A DNA stretch of 58,181 nucleotides from an uncultured bacterium (GTDB lineage Bacteria; Pseudomonadota; Gammaproteobacteria; Burkholderiales; Burkholderiaceae_C), in the NCBI GenBank assembly GCA_903928495.1, contig CAIYQZ010000013.1, positions 1-58,181 of the forward strand, given 5' to 3'. Position numbers and translations under genes: made by a program. Below are positions 30,308 to 37,628 of the stretch, piece by piece; the stretch's first letter is position 1; the number at the start of each line of letters is the position of its first letter. A model generated the notes under the pieces. It searched no databases and had not been told where the DNA came from. It worked only from the letters and a program-made list of their open reading frames with translations.

Positions 30308-31647
30308 ATGCCGACCCCACCCTTGAGCGCTGCCGTGCGCTGGTGTACGGCGCTGTTGTGCCTGGTGGTAGCCCTCAGCGGCTGCCAACGCGCCACGCCC
30401 GAACCCGCCTACAAGTACGACGACCGCGACCTGTTCAAAGCCCTGCCGCAGTTGCAGCTGACGGCTGGCCCCGACACGCTGGCGGTGCATGCACTGCAGC
30501 AAGCCAAGGCAGACGGCTCGCACCTGTTCCTGCTGCTGGGTGAACCATCGGTGCCCAACAACGGCGACGCGCTGCTGATGCAGCACCTGGCCAGCGCCAA
30601 CCCCAGCAGCGCGGTCTGGTTCATTGACACGCCCGACGCCCTGTTCATGGAGCGCGACCGCGTGGCCATGCGCAACCACAGCGGCGACTTTGTGGCGCCG
30701 CTGCTGGCCGAGGCCGGCAAGCAATTTGCCAGCATCACCCTCATCACCATGGACGTGGCCAGCGTGCCCCTTCTGCGCGGCCTGCGCCAGTGGCAAACCC
30801 AGGCCAGCGAGGCCGAGCGCGCCAAGCTGGCGCACGTGGTGCTGCTGTACCCCAGCCTGTACGTCAACACCCCCGTGGCCGGGCGCGAGCGGGTGCTGTT
30901 CCCCATTGCACGCCAAACAGCACTGCCCATCACCGTGGTGCAGCCCGAACTGGGCGCACAGGCCAACACCATCGACGAAACCCTGGCCGCCCTGCGCGAC
31001 GGCGGCAGCCTGGTGCGCCTAGAGCGCGTGGCAGCCACCACCGACGGCATTTACAAGTACGACAACATCCGCGCCATGTCAGCCCACACCGCCCAGTTGC
31101 TGACCGATGCCGACAAAACCATGCGCGAAGAACGCCGAAGCAAGGGCTTTCAGATGGCGCAGTTGCCACCCTACGACGCCAGCACCGAGCCCCAAAGCAC
31201 CATCGCTGCCGGACTGGTGCCCGTGGATGGCGTGAACCTGCAAGACATCCGCCTGGCAGGCATTGACGGCAAAGAAGTGGACCTGAAGCGCGACCACGCG
31301 GGCAAAGCCCTGCTCGTCACCTTCTGGGCCACCTGGTGCCCACACTGCGTGGAAGAAATTCCAAGCATGAACAGGGCCCTGGCGCAAATGGACAAAGAAA
31401 GGTTTGCTATTGTTTCCTGTCGTACAAAGACACCGACGCCATCATGAACGCCTTCCGCAAAAAGGTACCCATCGACTTCCCGGTGCTGATGGACCGCACC
31501 GGCGACGTGTCCAAAGCCTGGAAGGTGTATGCCTTTCCCAGCAGCTTCCTGATCGACCGCACAGGCAGGGTGCGCTACAGCATCAACACCGGCGCGGTGT
31601 GGGACGCTCCCGATGTGATGGACAAACTGCGGGAAATCAGCCAGTAA
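30308..31647 (+). pseudogene. Frameshifted lipoprotein with C-terminal TlpA-like thioredoxin domain
   Basis: Codons 1-370 or so give a lipoprotein (signal with LVVALSGCQ), a 250-residue alpha/beta region with no recognised family, and the front half of a redoxin with active site WATWCPHC. The frame then stops at 31447. The back half (YKDTDAIMNAF, YAFPSSFLIDRTGRV, cis-Pro region) continues in another frame to 31647. Adding one base near 31418-31421 restores a single 447-residue protein. Either a real null mutation or a sequence error. An intact protein would be an anchored thiol-disulfide reductase on the periplasmic side of the membrane. Confidence 0.8.
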
Positions 31648-31650
31648 GCC

Positions 31651-32286
31651 CTACCCCACCACCACCCGCCCCAGCACCACCGGCTTGCCTGCTGCATCGG
31701 CCTGCAGCACCAGCCCCTCGCCCGACGCGGTGTTGGCCCCGGCCAGGTCGGCCAGCACAAACATGTGCGTCACCCACACAGCAAAACGGCCTGGCTGCTG
31801 CCTGGCCTGAACCAGCGCGGTGCGCAGTTGCGCCAGCCTATCGGCCGTAGTGGTCTCGGGGCTGCCCACGGGTGATGCCAAGGCCTCCCACGGCTGTGCT
31901 GCGCCAAACGCCAATGTGGCCGTGTCCATGCAGCGGCACCACGGGCTGCTGCGCACGCCGTCGGGCCGCAAGCCCTGCGCGGCAAACCACGCGCCCAGGC
32001 GCCGTGCCTGCTCGTGCCCCTCGGCGCTCAGGTTGCGCTGGGTGCTGCAGTCGCCCAGCTTGAAGTTGGGCGGGTCAAACGTGCCCGGCGCCAGCGCATG
32101 CCGAAACGCCACCACCACGCCGCCCTTGCGCACCAACGCGGCGGTGTCGGCGCTGGCGGCCATGGCGCTGCCCAGCAAAGGGCCGGTTGCAACGCCTGCC
32201 AGGGCGCCAAGTGCCCCGGCTTGCAGTACTCGGCGGCGGGTGAACTCGGGTGGTGGGGTGCAAGTGCATTCAGGGGTTGAAGCCAT
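31651..32286 (-). CDS. Tat-exported histidine phosphatase-family protein
   Basis: A 211-residue protein with a Tat-type signal (TRRRVLQAGALGALAG) and a phosphoglycerate-mutase-like domain. The catalytic motif is FRHALAPG (RHA in place of the usual RHG), followed by LSAEGHEQARRLGAWF, RSSPWCRCMDTA and the second catalytic histidine in VWVTHMFVLADL. Likely a periplasmic phosphatase of unknown substrate. Convergent with the frameshifted lipoprotein gene, stops three bases apart. Confidence 0.87.
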   Translation of the reverse strand: MASTPECTCTPPPEFTRRRVLQAGALGALAGVATGPLLGSAMAASADTAALVRKGGVVVAFRHALAPGTFDPPNFKLGDCSTQRNLSAEGHEQARRLGAWFAAQGLRPDGVRSSPWCRCMDTATLAFGAAQPWEALASPVGSPETTTADRLAQLRTALVQARQQPGRFAVWVTHMFVLADLAGANTASGEGLVLQADAAGKPVVLGRVVVG

Positions 32287-32492
32287 GTGTGCCTTTCAGT
32301 CGGCGGTTGAGAACACGGCTGGCAGGTTAGCGAACCTGGGGTACACCTGCCCTGCGTGGGGACAGTTCCCCGCCAATGACCCCGTTCTATGGGAACATTG
32401 TTAAGACAGGTTCTGATTTTTCAGACTGGTTCTGCCGTCTAACCTGCAACCTTTGCTCGCGTGTTCAACCCACCCACCAAAGGAGACAACTC

Positions 32493-32915
32493 ATGATGCG
32501 CACCTACCCCACCAACAGCCCCGAAGCCGCTGGCCGCGTGCTGGCCATGGCCGTTTTGTCAGACGGCCACTGCTCAGCCGTGGAACTGGAAACGCTCAGG
32601 CACATGAAGGCCGCCGAGCGCGTGGGCTTGAGCCCTGTCGGGCTCACGCACATCATCAACGGGCTGGCGCTGGACATGCTGACCAGCAGCCCCGGCGATC
32701 TGCCCACGTTCGACCGCCTGGAGCCACCCACCCGCGACGCACTGCTGAGCGAAGTCACCGACGCCTATCTGCAAATGGAATTGCAGATCATGGCGCACGA
32801 AGTGGTGGTGGCCGACGGGCATCTGGCCGAAGGCGAAGCCGCTTTGGTACAAACTCTGTGCGAGCGGTGGCACAGCCACCACATCCACATCGGGACGGGC
32901 GACGGCACAGCCTGA
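32493..32915 (+). CDS. TerB-like helical protein
   Basis: A 140-residue all-helical protein with two similar segments, VLSDGHCSAVELETL (about 20) and VVADGHLAEGEAALVQTL (about 110), the acidic DG...E pattern of the TerB fold (tellurite-resistance family and relatives). No other ter genes are near, so a tellurite role is not implied. Start at the first of two adjacent ATGs, preceded by AAAGGAGA. A second small gene follows after 24 bases and is probably cotranscribed. Confidence 0.7.
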   Translation: MMRTYPTNSPEAAGRVLAMAVLSDGHCSAVELETLRHMKAAERVGLSPVGLTHIINGLALDMLTSSPGDLPTFDRLEPPTRDALLSEVTDAYLQMELQIMAHEVVVADGHLAEGEAALVQTLCERWHSHHIHIGTGDGTA

Positions 32916-32939
32916 GCGCGCCCCACACACGGACAGCCC

Positions 32940-33161
32940 ATGCCCACCACCACATTCACCCTGCCCACCATGATCACCCAGGCCGATGCCGAGGCCGTGA
33001 TGTTCGAACTGCAAGACCTGCCCTGCATCAGCAACGCCGGAGTGGACTTGGCCCACCACCGCGCGTGGGCCGAACACACCCGCATGATTGACCCGGGCGA
33101 CATCGCAGGGGCGCTGGCCGAGGCGGGGCATGAGGCTGCGGATATCGAGACGAGTGACTGA
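32940..33161 (+). CDS. Small HMA-fold-like protein without CxxC
   Basis: A 73-residue protein whose pattern (TMITQADAEAVMFELQDLP, GVDLAHHRAWAEHT, DIAGALAEAGHEAADIE) follows heavy-metal-associated domains of the CopZ/Atx1 type, including the closing A-x-x-x-A-G-H-x-A. The metal-binding CxxC after the first strand is replaced by QADA, so it is unlikely to bind Cu(I) the usual way. The only cysteine is in LPCIS. Function unknown; cotranscribed with the TerB-like gene. Confidence 0.65.
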   Translation: MPTTTFTLPTMITQADAEAVMFELQDLPCISNAGVDLAHHRAWAEHTRMIDPGDIAGALAEAGHEAADIETSD

Positions 33162-33231
33162 GTGGGGTGGTGGGCAGCGCCAGCAGACTGGCGAAAAAAC
33201 TTCAAGACCCTAGTTGCCCAATTTTTGTGGT

Positions 33232-33283
33232 GAAAAGTGGCTCTACCGCTTGATCGGCGTCATTTGTAGCTCTACTTTTCATA
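33232..33283 (+). repeat. Dispersed intergenic repeat, copy E
   Basis: AAGTGGCTCTACCGCTTGAT then CGGCGTCATTTGTAGCTCTA. It shares 16 identical bases (GGCTCTACCGCTTGAT) with the copy at 48404 and CGGCGTCAT/TGGCGTCAT with those at 36139 and 40890. Confidence 0.75.
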
Positions 33284-33303
33284 CGACAAATGGTGCCAAA
33301 TCG

Positions 33304-34086
33304 CTATAAAAAATGAAATCGCCTTGCATGGCTTTCTAGAAACTCAGGGTGCGGTTTGAAGCGTTCGGGCATGGCAATCGCGCGGCCATCGAAGGCGACA
33401 AGTGCTTCACGGGTGAAGCTGTCCACCTTGGCTTGCTTCAGTTGGGCAGATACGCGTACGGTGTAGTCGGGCAGCACCGTCAACAGGCCGATATCAAAAG
33501 CCTTGTCGTGCAGCGCAGACAAACACAAACCGTTTTGCGGGTTGAGGCGGTTGTGGATGTCCATGCTCCACGGCACGATGTGACTGGCCATCAGCAGACG
33601 AGGCTCAGCCAACCCACTGATGCAGCAACGCGAGCCATAGCTGGCAAGCACGGCTTTTCTGAATCGGGCTTGGTTCACCCGCACCTGAACAGTCGCCGTC
33701 GTGGTTCTGCCCTCAGCAAACGTGGGCAGTTCCTCCAACTCGTCCATCACATCTGACGCTGGCGCAACGCCGTGCTGCTGCGCGTATTGGTCAAACAGGG
33801 TGGCGGCCTCTGTGGCCACTGCGTCCCATTGGGTGTTCAGTTCTTGCCAAATGTCTTCGTCCAGCTTGGAGCAGTTGCCCATGCCCGCACGCCCACTTGC
33901 GCGAACTTGGGGGTCCAAGCTGGCAAAGTTGACCAGCTTCAACGCAACCGCACCGGGCGTGCGCCCCAGCCACTGTGCCAGTTGGCGAATAGCTGGTTGT
34001 CGCTGGTGAAGCTGACCAAATGAGAGCTGAAAGTAGACGTTGAGTGCGGCCAGTGTTTCGGCCCGCGTCCAGCGTGCGGTTGCCAT
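33304..34086 (-). CDS. HNH endonuclease (restriction-type)
   Basis: A 260-residue protein. The N-terminus (WTRAETLAALNVYFQL, RQLAQWLGRTPGAVALKL, VNFASLDP) is a helical DNA-binding-like region seen in a family of stand-alone HNH proteins. The C-terminal HNH domain (about 150-215) has SRCCISGL, LLMASHIVPW, NPQNGLCLSALHDKAFD, giving the His and Asn of the fold. It may act as a modification-dependent or restriction-like nuclease. No methyltransferase is adjacent. Flanked downstream by repeat copy E. Confidence 0.88.
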   Translation of the reverse strand: MATARWTRAETLAALNVYFQLSFGQLHQRQPAIRQLAQWLGRTPGAVALKLVNFASLDPQVRASGRAGMGNCSKLDEDIWQELNTQWDAVATEAATLFDQYAQQHGVAPASDVMDELEELPTFAEGRTTTATVQVRVNQARFRKAVLASYGSRCCISGLAEPRLLMASHIVPWSMDIHNRLNPQNGLCLSALHDKAFDIGLLTVLPDYTVRVSAQLKQAKVDSFTREALVAFDGRAIAMPERFKPHPEFLESHARRFHFL

Positions 34087-34152
34087 GGGTCTGCCTCCTT
34101 TGCAATTCAGTGCAGTATGCCCACGGCTGCGGGCTGCTCAGCGAACGGAGAC

Positions 34153-34566
34153 TCAGGTGAGGCCCAAGTTGTGCGCACAGTGCCCCCATGCGCGTGGGTT
34201 CTTCCTGAACGTATCAACAGCAGGCCCGCATCCGTCCAACTCAACAAAGCACACCGTCCAATCGCCATAAAACTTTCCGCCGAACGTCAGCAGATCGCCA
34301 TGTAGTTCGAGAAACTGCTCTTTGCAATCCGTGCCGAAGTAGCGGAGCGCATCGCGCGCCAATTGAAATGAAATGCAGATCGTGCAGGTGTACGTGGTGT
34401 GCACCCATTCAAGCGGTCCAATCAACGGGCTGTTGAATCCCCAATCGTTCATGGCTTCCCTCGGTTTGTCACGGCCATGAAACAAGCCAAGATACATGCC
34501 CGGACGAGTGGGCTTGCTGCCATAAGTGGGCAATTCAGTTGTCGGTGTGGTGCTGTCTTCGGTCAT
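34153..34566 (-). CDS. Hypothetical protein, 137 residues
   Basis: Not assigned to a family. Visible features: an N-terminal Thr/Pro-rich start, then RPGMYLGLFHGRDKPREAMN and WGFNSPLIGPLEWVHTTYTC, a central helix, and a Cys/Trp-rich end (WTVCFVELDGCG, RAWGHCAHNLGLT). The strong WGF...GPL.WVHTTY pattern suggests a real conserved fold. Lies upstream of the HNH gene on the same strand with a 66-base gap, so the two could form an operon. Confidence 0.72.
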   Translation of the reverse strand: MTEDSTTPTTELPTYGSKPTRPGMYLGLFHGRDKPREAMNDWGFNSPLIGPLEWVHTTYTCTICISFQLARDALRYFGTDCKEQFLELHGDLLTFGGKFYGDWTVCFVELDGCGPAVDTFRKNPRAWGHCAHNLGLT

Positions 34567-34616
34567 GGCGAACTCCTGTTGTGTTGGAGTGCAAAGGCTA
34601 GGTTTTTGGGCATTCG

Positions 34617-34648
34617 CTGTCAGCCCAGGGCTTTGCCTGGGGTGACAG
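34617..34648. other. Imperfect 32-nt inverted repeat
   Basis: CTGTCA-G-CCCAGG-GCTTTG-CCTGGG-G-TGACAG: 12 paired positions per arm with one G/G mismatch. It sits in the 234-base gap between the unknown gene (minus) and the HIT gene (plus), so it may be an operator for divergent promoters. Confidence 0.6.
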
Positions 34649-34726
34649 GCGATACACGCCTGGGCAGGATGGAGCGAGGCCGCACCCTAAGCCTGTTGAC
34701 GGAATCCATTCAGATTCTTGGAGCCA

Positions 34727-34778
34727 TATTGCCTCTCGTCGCTTTTTTAACTTGGTTTCATTGCTATATTTTTTACGA
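34727..34778 (+). repeat. Possible divergent copy F of the dispersed repeat
   Basis: TTGCCTCTCGTCGCTTTTTT followed by GGTTTCATTGCTATAT. It keeps GCCTCT, CGCTT, TCATT and GCTAT in order and spacing with the other copies, but the centre is AT-rich and changed. Lies just before the HIT gene. Confidence 0.4.
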
Positions 34779-34800
34779 CAAAATCAGTAATTTGGATTCG

Positions 34801-35184
34801 ATGACTTTGCTCAACTCCTGCCCCTTCTGCCACCTACCCCCCGAACGTATCCTCTTGTCCAACGCCGTGGGCTGGGTCATCCGCGATGCGTTCCCGGTGT
34901 CCCCCGGCCACACGCTGGTCATCCCCAAACGCCATGTCGGGTCGTTCTTCGACCTGAGCGATGACGAGCGCAACGGTCTGATGGCGTTGCTGGCCGAGGC
35001 CAGGCTGGGCACTGAGGCCGAGTTCGCACCCGCTGGCTACAACATTGGCATCAACGATGGCCCTGCTGCGGGGCAGACCGTGCCGCACCTGCACATCCAC
35101 CTCATTCCCCGCTTTGCAGGCGACCTGCCCGACCCGCGCGGGGGCGTGCGCTGGGTCATCCCTGACAAAGCCCGCTATTGGTAA
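34801..35184 (+). CDS. HIT-family hydrolase
   Basis: A 127-residue histidine-triad protein. CPFCHLPPER at the N-terminus supplies zinc-type cysteines, HTLVIPKRHVGSFFDL is the family's central strand-helix, and HLHIHLIPR is the catalytic HxHxH triad. HIT proteins hydrolyse nucleoside phosphoramidates, dinucleoside polyphosphates or adenylates. ATG 34801 chosen; longer frames upstream have no conserved sequence. It ends seven bases before the SBD-HNH nuclease ATG, so the two are almost surely one operon. Confidence 0.92.
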   Translation: MTLLNSCPFCHLPPERILLSNAVGWVIRDAFPVSPGHTLVIPKRHVGSFFDLSDDERNGLMALLAEARLGTEAEFAPAGYNIGINDGPAAGQTVPHLHIHLIPRFAGDLPDPRGGVRWVIPDKARYW

Positions 35185-35191
35185 CCCGCCC

Positions 35192-36121
35192 ATGCTGAAC
35201 GCAGACCAGACCATTGCCCTGTTCGAAGGGTTGCGGCGCGCCCAGAGCAACGGGCGCTATGCCCCACACAAACCGCTGTTGGTGCTGCTCGCACTGGCCC
35301 GCATCCAGCGGGGCGACGCTCGTTTGGTGCCGTTTGCCGATGTGGACAAACCCTTGCAAAACCTGCTGGCTGAGTTCGGACCATCGGGCTCGGCCAAAAG
35401 CCGCCACTACCCGTATTGGCACCTGGACCGTGCTCTGTGGCAGGTGAACGGCCCGGCCACACTGGTCAACCGCGCGCTGGGGGCCACGCCCAACTTGTCA
35501 GAACTGCGACAAGACGGCGTGCAGGCAGGCTTTGCACCCGAGGTGGATGCTGCGCTGCGGGCGCAGCCCGACCTGCTGGTGCGCGTGGCACAGCGGGTGC
35601 TGGATGCGTACTTTCCGCCCACGCTGCACGCTGACATTGCAGCGGTGGTGGGGCTGGACCTGTCTCCCCCCACGCCCGAGGTGCGCGAAAACGCAGCCCC
35701 TGCCTACGGTGCGGGAGCGAAGCGTGCACGCAGCGCGCGGTTCCGGGAGCAGGTGCTGCTGGCCTACGAGCACCGTTGCTGTGTGTGCGGGTTTGACTTG
35801 CGCATTGGCAACGTGTCTGCCGGGCTGGAGGCGGCGCACATCCAGTGGCACACCGCTGGCGGGCCCGATGTGGAGCCCAACGGCCTGTCGCTGTGCGCCT
35901 TGCACCACAAGCTGTTTGACCTGGGCGCGTTCACGCTGGAGCCGGGCGACCTGCGCATTGTGTTCAGCCGCCACGCCATTGCGGGCTCCAAAGGCCTGAG
36001 CGGCGAGCTGAAGCACCACGGCCAGCCGCTGCTGCGCCCCCAGTCACCCGACCTGCTGCCGGGGCCTGAGTTCATTGAGTGGAACCAGCACAACGTGTTC
36101 AAAACCCCGGCGCGGGTTTGA
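35192..36121 (+). CDS. SBD-HNH nuclease, resembling phosphorothioate-dependent restriction enzymes
   Basis: A 309-residue protein. Residues 1-165: RYAPHKPLLVLLALARIQRG, VDKPLQNLLAEFGPSG, YPYWHL, LWQV. From memory this is the pattern of the sulfur-binding domain (SBD) of ScoMcrA/SprMcrA-type enzymes, which recognise phosphorothioated DNA. Residues 185-265 are an HNH domain: RCCVCGFDLRIGN, LEAAHIQWH, NGLSLCALHHKLFD. Such enzymes cut phosphorothioated foreign DNA and usually live in hosts without dnd genes; none is seen here. Preceded by a HIT gene. A structure-based search against SBD would test it. Confidence 0.85.
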   Translation: MLNADQTIALFEGLRRAQSNGRYAPHKPLLVLLALARIQRGDARLVPFADVDKPLQNLLAEFGPSGSAKSRHYPYWHLDRALWQVNGPATLVNRALGATPNLSELRQDGVQAGFAPEVDAALRAQPDLLVRVAQRVLDAYFPPTLHADIAAVVGLDLSPPTPEVRENAAPAYGAGAKRARSARFREQVLLAYEHRCCVCGFDLRIGNVSAGLEAAHIQWHTAGGPDVEPNGLSLCALHHKLFDLGAFTLEPGDLRIVFSRHAIAGSKGLSGELKHHGQPLLRPQSPDLLPGPEFIEWNQHNVFKTPARV

Positions 36122-36138
36122 CCGTGAATTCACAAGCC

Positions 36139-36188
36139 AAATAGGCCTCTGACGCTTTATTGGCGTCATAGTTTGCTATCGATTCAAT
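36139..36188 (+). repeat. Dispersed intergenic repeat, copy B
   Basis: AAATAGGCCTCTGACGCTTT, ATTGGCGTCATAGTTTGCTA, TCGATTC. Lies in the 80-base convergent gap between the SBD-HNH gene and fic. Confidence 0.75.
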
Positions 36189-36201
36189 CTGGCTCGTGAC
36201 A

Positions 36202-37374
36202 TCAATCACTCAGTAGCGCCACATACGCCTCGTAGCTGAACAGGCGGTGCTTTTTCTGGCCGGTCTGTTCGGTGACCAGCCCTAGGTCTTGCAACAGCTT
36301 GACGGCGGCAGTAGCGGTGGGAAAGGTAGTGTCCAGCCGCTGGCGCACCTGTTCGATGGAGAAGCGTGGCATGGCGGGCAGCAGCTCGAACAGGCGCAGG
36401 CTGGCGGTGGTGGCCTTGGGTGTTTGCAGCAGGCGGCGGCGGTCTGCGTTGATGAGGCTGGCCAGCGAGACGATGCTGCGCTCGGCCTGCTCGGCAGCCA
36501 CAGCCACGCCCTCCAGAAAAAAGGCCACCCAGCCCTCCCAGTCGCCATCGGTGCGCACGGCACCCAGCCGGCGGTAGTACTCGGCCTGGTGTTGTTTGAG
36601 GAAACCGCTCACGTACATCAGGGGCTCGGGCAGCAGGCCCCATTGTTCGATGAGCGCCGCAATCAGCAACCGGCCCATGCGCCCGTTGCCATCCAGGAAA
36701 GGGTGAATGGTTTCAAACTGCACATGCACCAGCGCAATGCGCACCAACGGGGGCAATGTGGATGCGATGTTGTCGGCATCAGCCATCGGTAGGTGGATGA
36801 AGCGCTCCAGATCGGCCAGCAAAGCGGGCACTTGCTGAGGTGGTGGCGGCACGAAAACGGCGTTGCCAGGCCGGGTGCCGCCAATCCAATTTTGCGATTG
36901 ACGCAGCTCGCCGGGCTGCCGCCTGGCACCGCGCACGCCGTCCATCAGCAGGCGGTGGGCCTGGCACAGCAGGCGCACGCTCAGTGGCAAGCCGTCGGGA
37001 CTGCGGAGCTGGCTTTGCACGTGGTGGAAGGCGCGCAGGTAGTTGGTGACTTCTTCCAGATCGTCGGGGTTGGCCAGGGTTTGGCCAGCTTCGTTGTTGA
37101 ACAGGTCAACCAGCGTAGCCTGGGTGCCTTCAATTTGCGAAGTCAGTAACGCTTCTTTGCGGATGGCGCTGTACAGCAGCCAGTCCACCGACGGCACCAG
37201 CCCTGCCACCCCAGCCAACCGTGCCAGGGCCATTTCGGCCGCGCGGTTGGCCGGGGCGAAATCGGCGGGGTTCAATGTGGGCGCATTGGGTGGCAATGGT
37301 GCGGGCACAAACGCGCGCACGGCTTCACCCGTGGTGGTGGATGTGATGTAAGTGCCTGTGATGCGCGGAGCCAT
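36202..37374 (-). CDS. Fic family protein (predicted AMPylator)
   Basis: A 390-residue Fic protein. Active loop HPFLDGNGRMGR (about residue 225) is complete, so nucleotidyl transfer (AMPylation or similar) is expected. An N-terminal inhibitory helix with TSQIEGT (about residue 78) fits the (S/T)xxxE(G/N) motif of class II, self-inhibited Fic proteins. The C-terminus (about 315-385) is a winged-helix-like domain, FSIEQVRQRLDTTFPTATAA, that could bind its own promoter. Possibly autoregulatory; a 20-bp palindrome lies 38 bases upstream. Target unknown. Confidence 0.93.
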   Translation of the reverse strand: MAPRITGTYITSTTTGEAVRAFVPAPLPPNAPTLNPADFAPANRAAEMALARLAGVAGLVPSVDWLLYSAIRKEALLTSQIEGTQATLVDLFNNEAGQTLANPDDLEEVTNYLRAFHHVQSQLRSPDGLPLSVRLLCQAHRLLMDGVRGARRQPGELRQSQNWIGGTRPGNAVFVPPPPQQVPALLADLERFIHLPMADADNIASTLPPLVRIALVHVQFETIHPFLDGNGRMGRLLIAALIEQWGLLPEPLMYVSGFLKQHQAEYYRRLGAVRTDGDWEGWVAFFLEGVAVAAEQAERSIVSLASLINADRRRLLQTPKATTASLRLFELLPAMPRFSIEQVRQRLDTTFPTATAAVKLLQDLGLVTEQTGQKKHRLFSYEAYVALLSD

Positions 37375-37411
37375 GGCGAGTATGAAAACAAGTTTGAATA
37401 ACCAAGCAACA

Positions 37412-37431
37412 CATTAAAGCATGCTTTAGTG
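37412..37431. promoter_or_regulatory. Palindromic operator candidate upstream of fic
   Basis: The 14-bp perfect palindrome TAAAGCATGCTTTA (37415-37428), extended by CAT/GTG to a near-perfect 20-mer. It sits 38 bases upstream of the fic start. No other function is apparent in the 254-base gap. Confidence 0.6.
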
Positions 37432-37628
37432 TGCACCGGCTCAACTCAAGTCGGCTTGCATGGCGGCGTGCCGCTGGCTGCTGGGCTGCAACCGCTTGCC
37501 ACGGCCCGGCTGAACAGGGGGCGCGCGTCATGTGGGTGACGGGGATGGTCGTTTGCCCCATGGCGCGGCCCGGCTCTTCGTGTGACCATGTTTGCTCCAT
37601 CCCGACCCACTCCCACGCACCGCTACAC

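Noticed and set aside
37431-37628. Upstream extension of the alpha/beta hydrolase gene
   Set aside because: Arg/Ala/Cys-rich sequence without features; the lipoprotein signal begins at ATG 37629.
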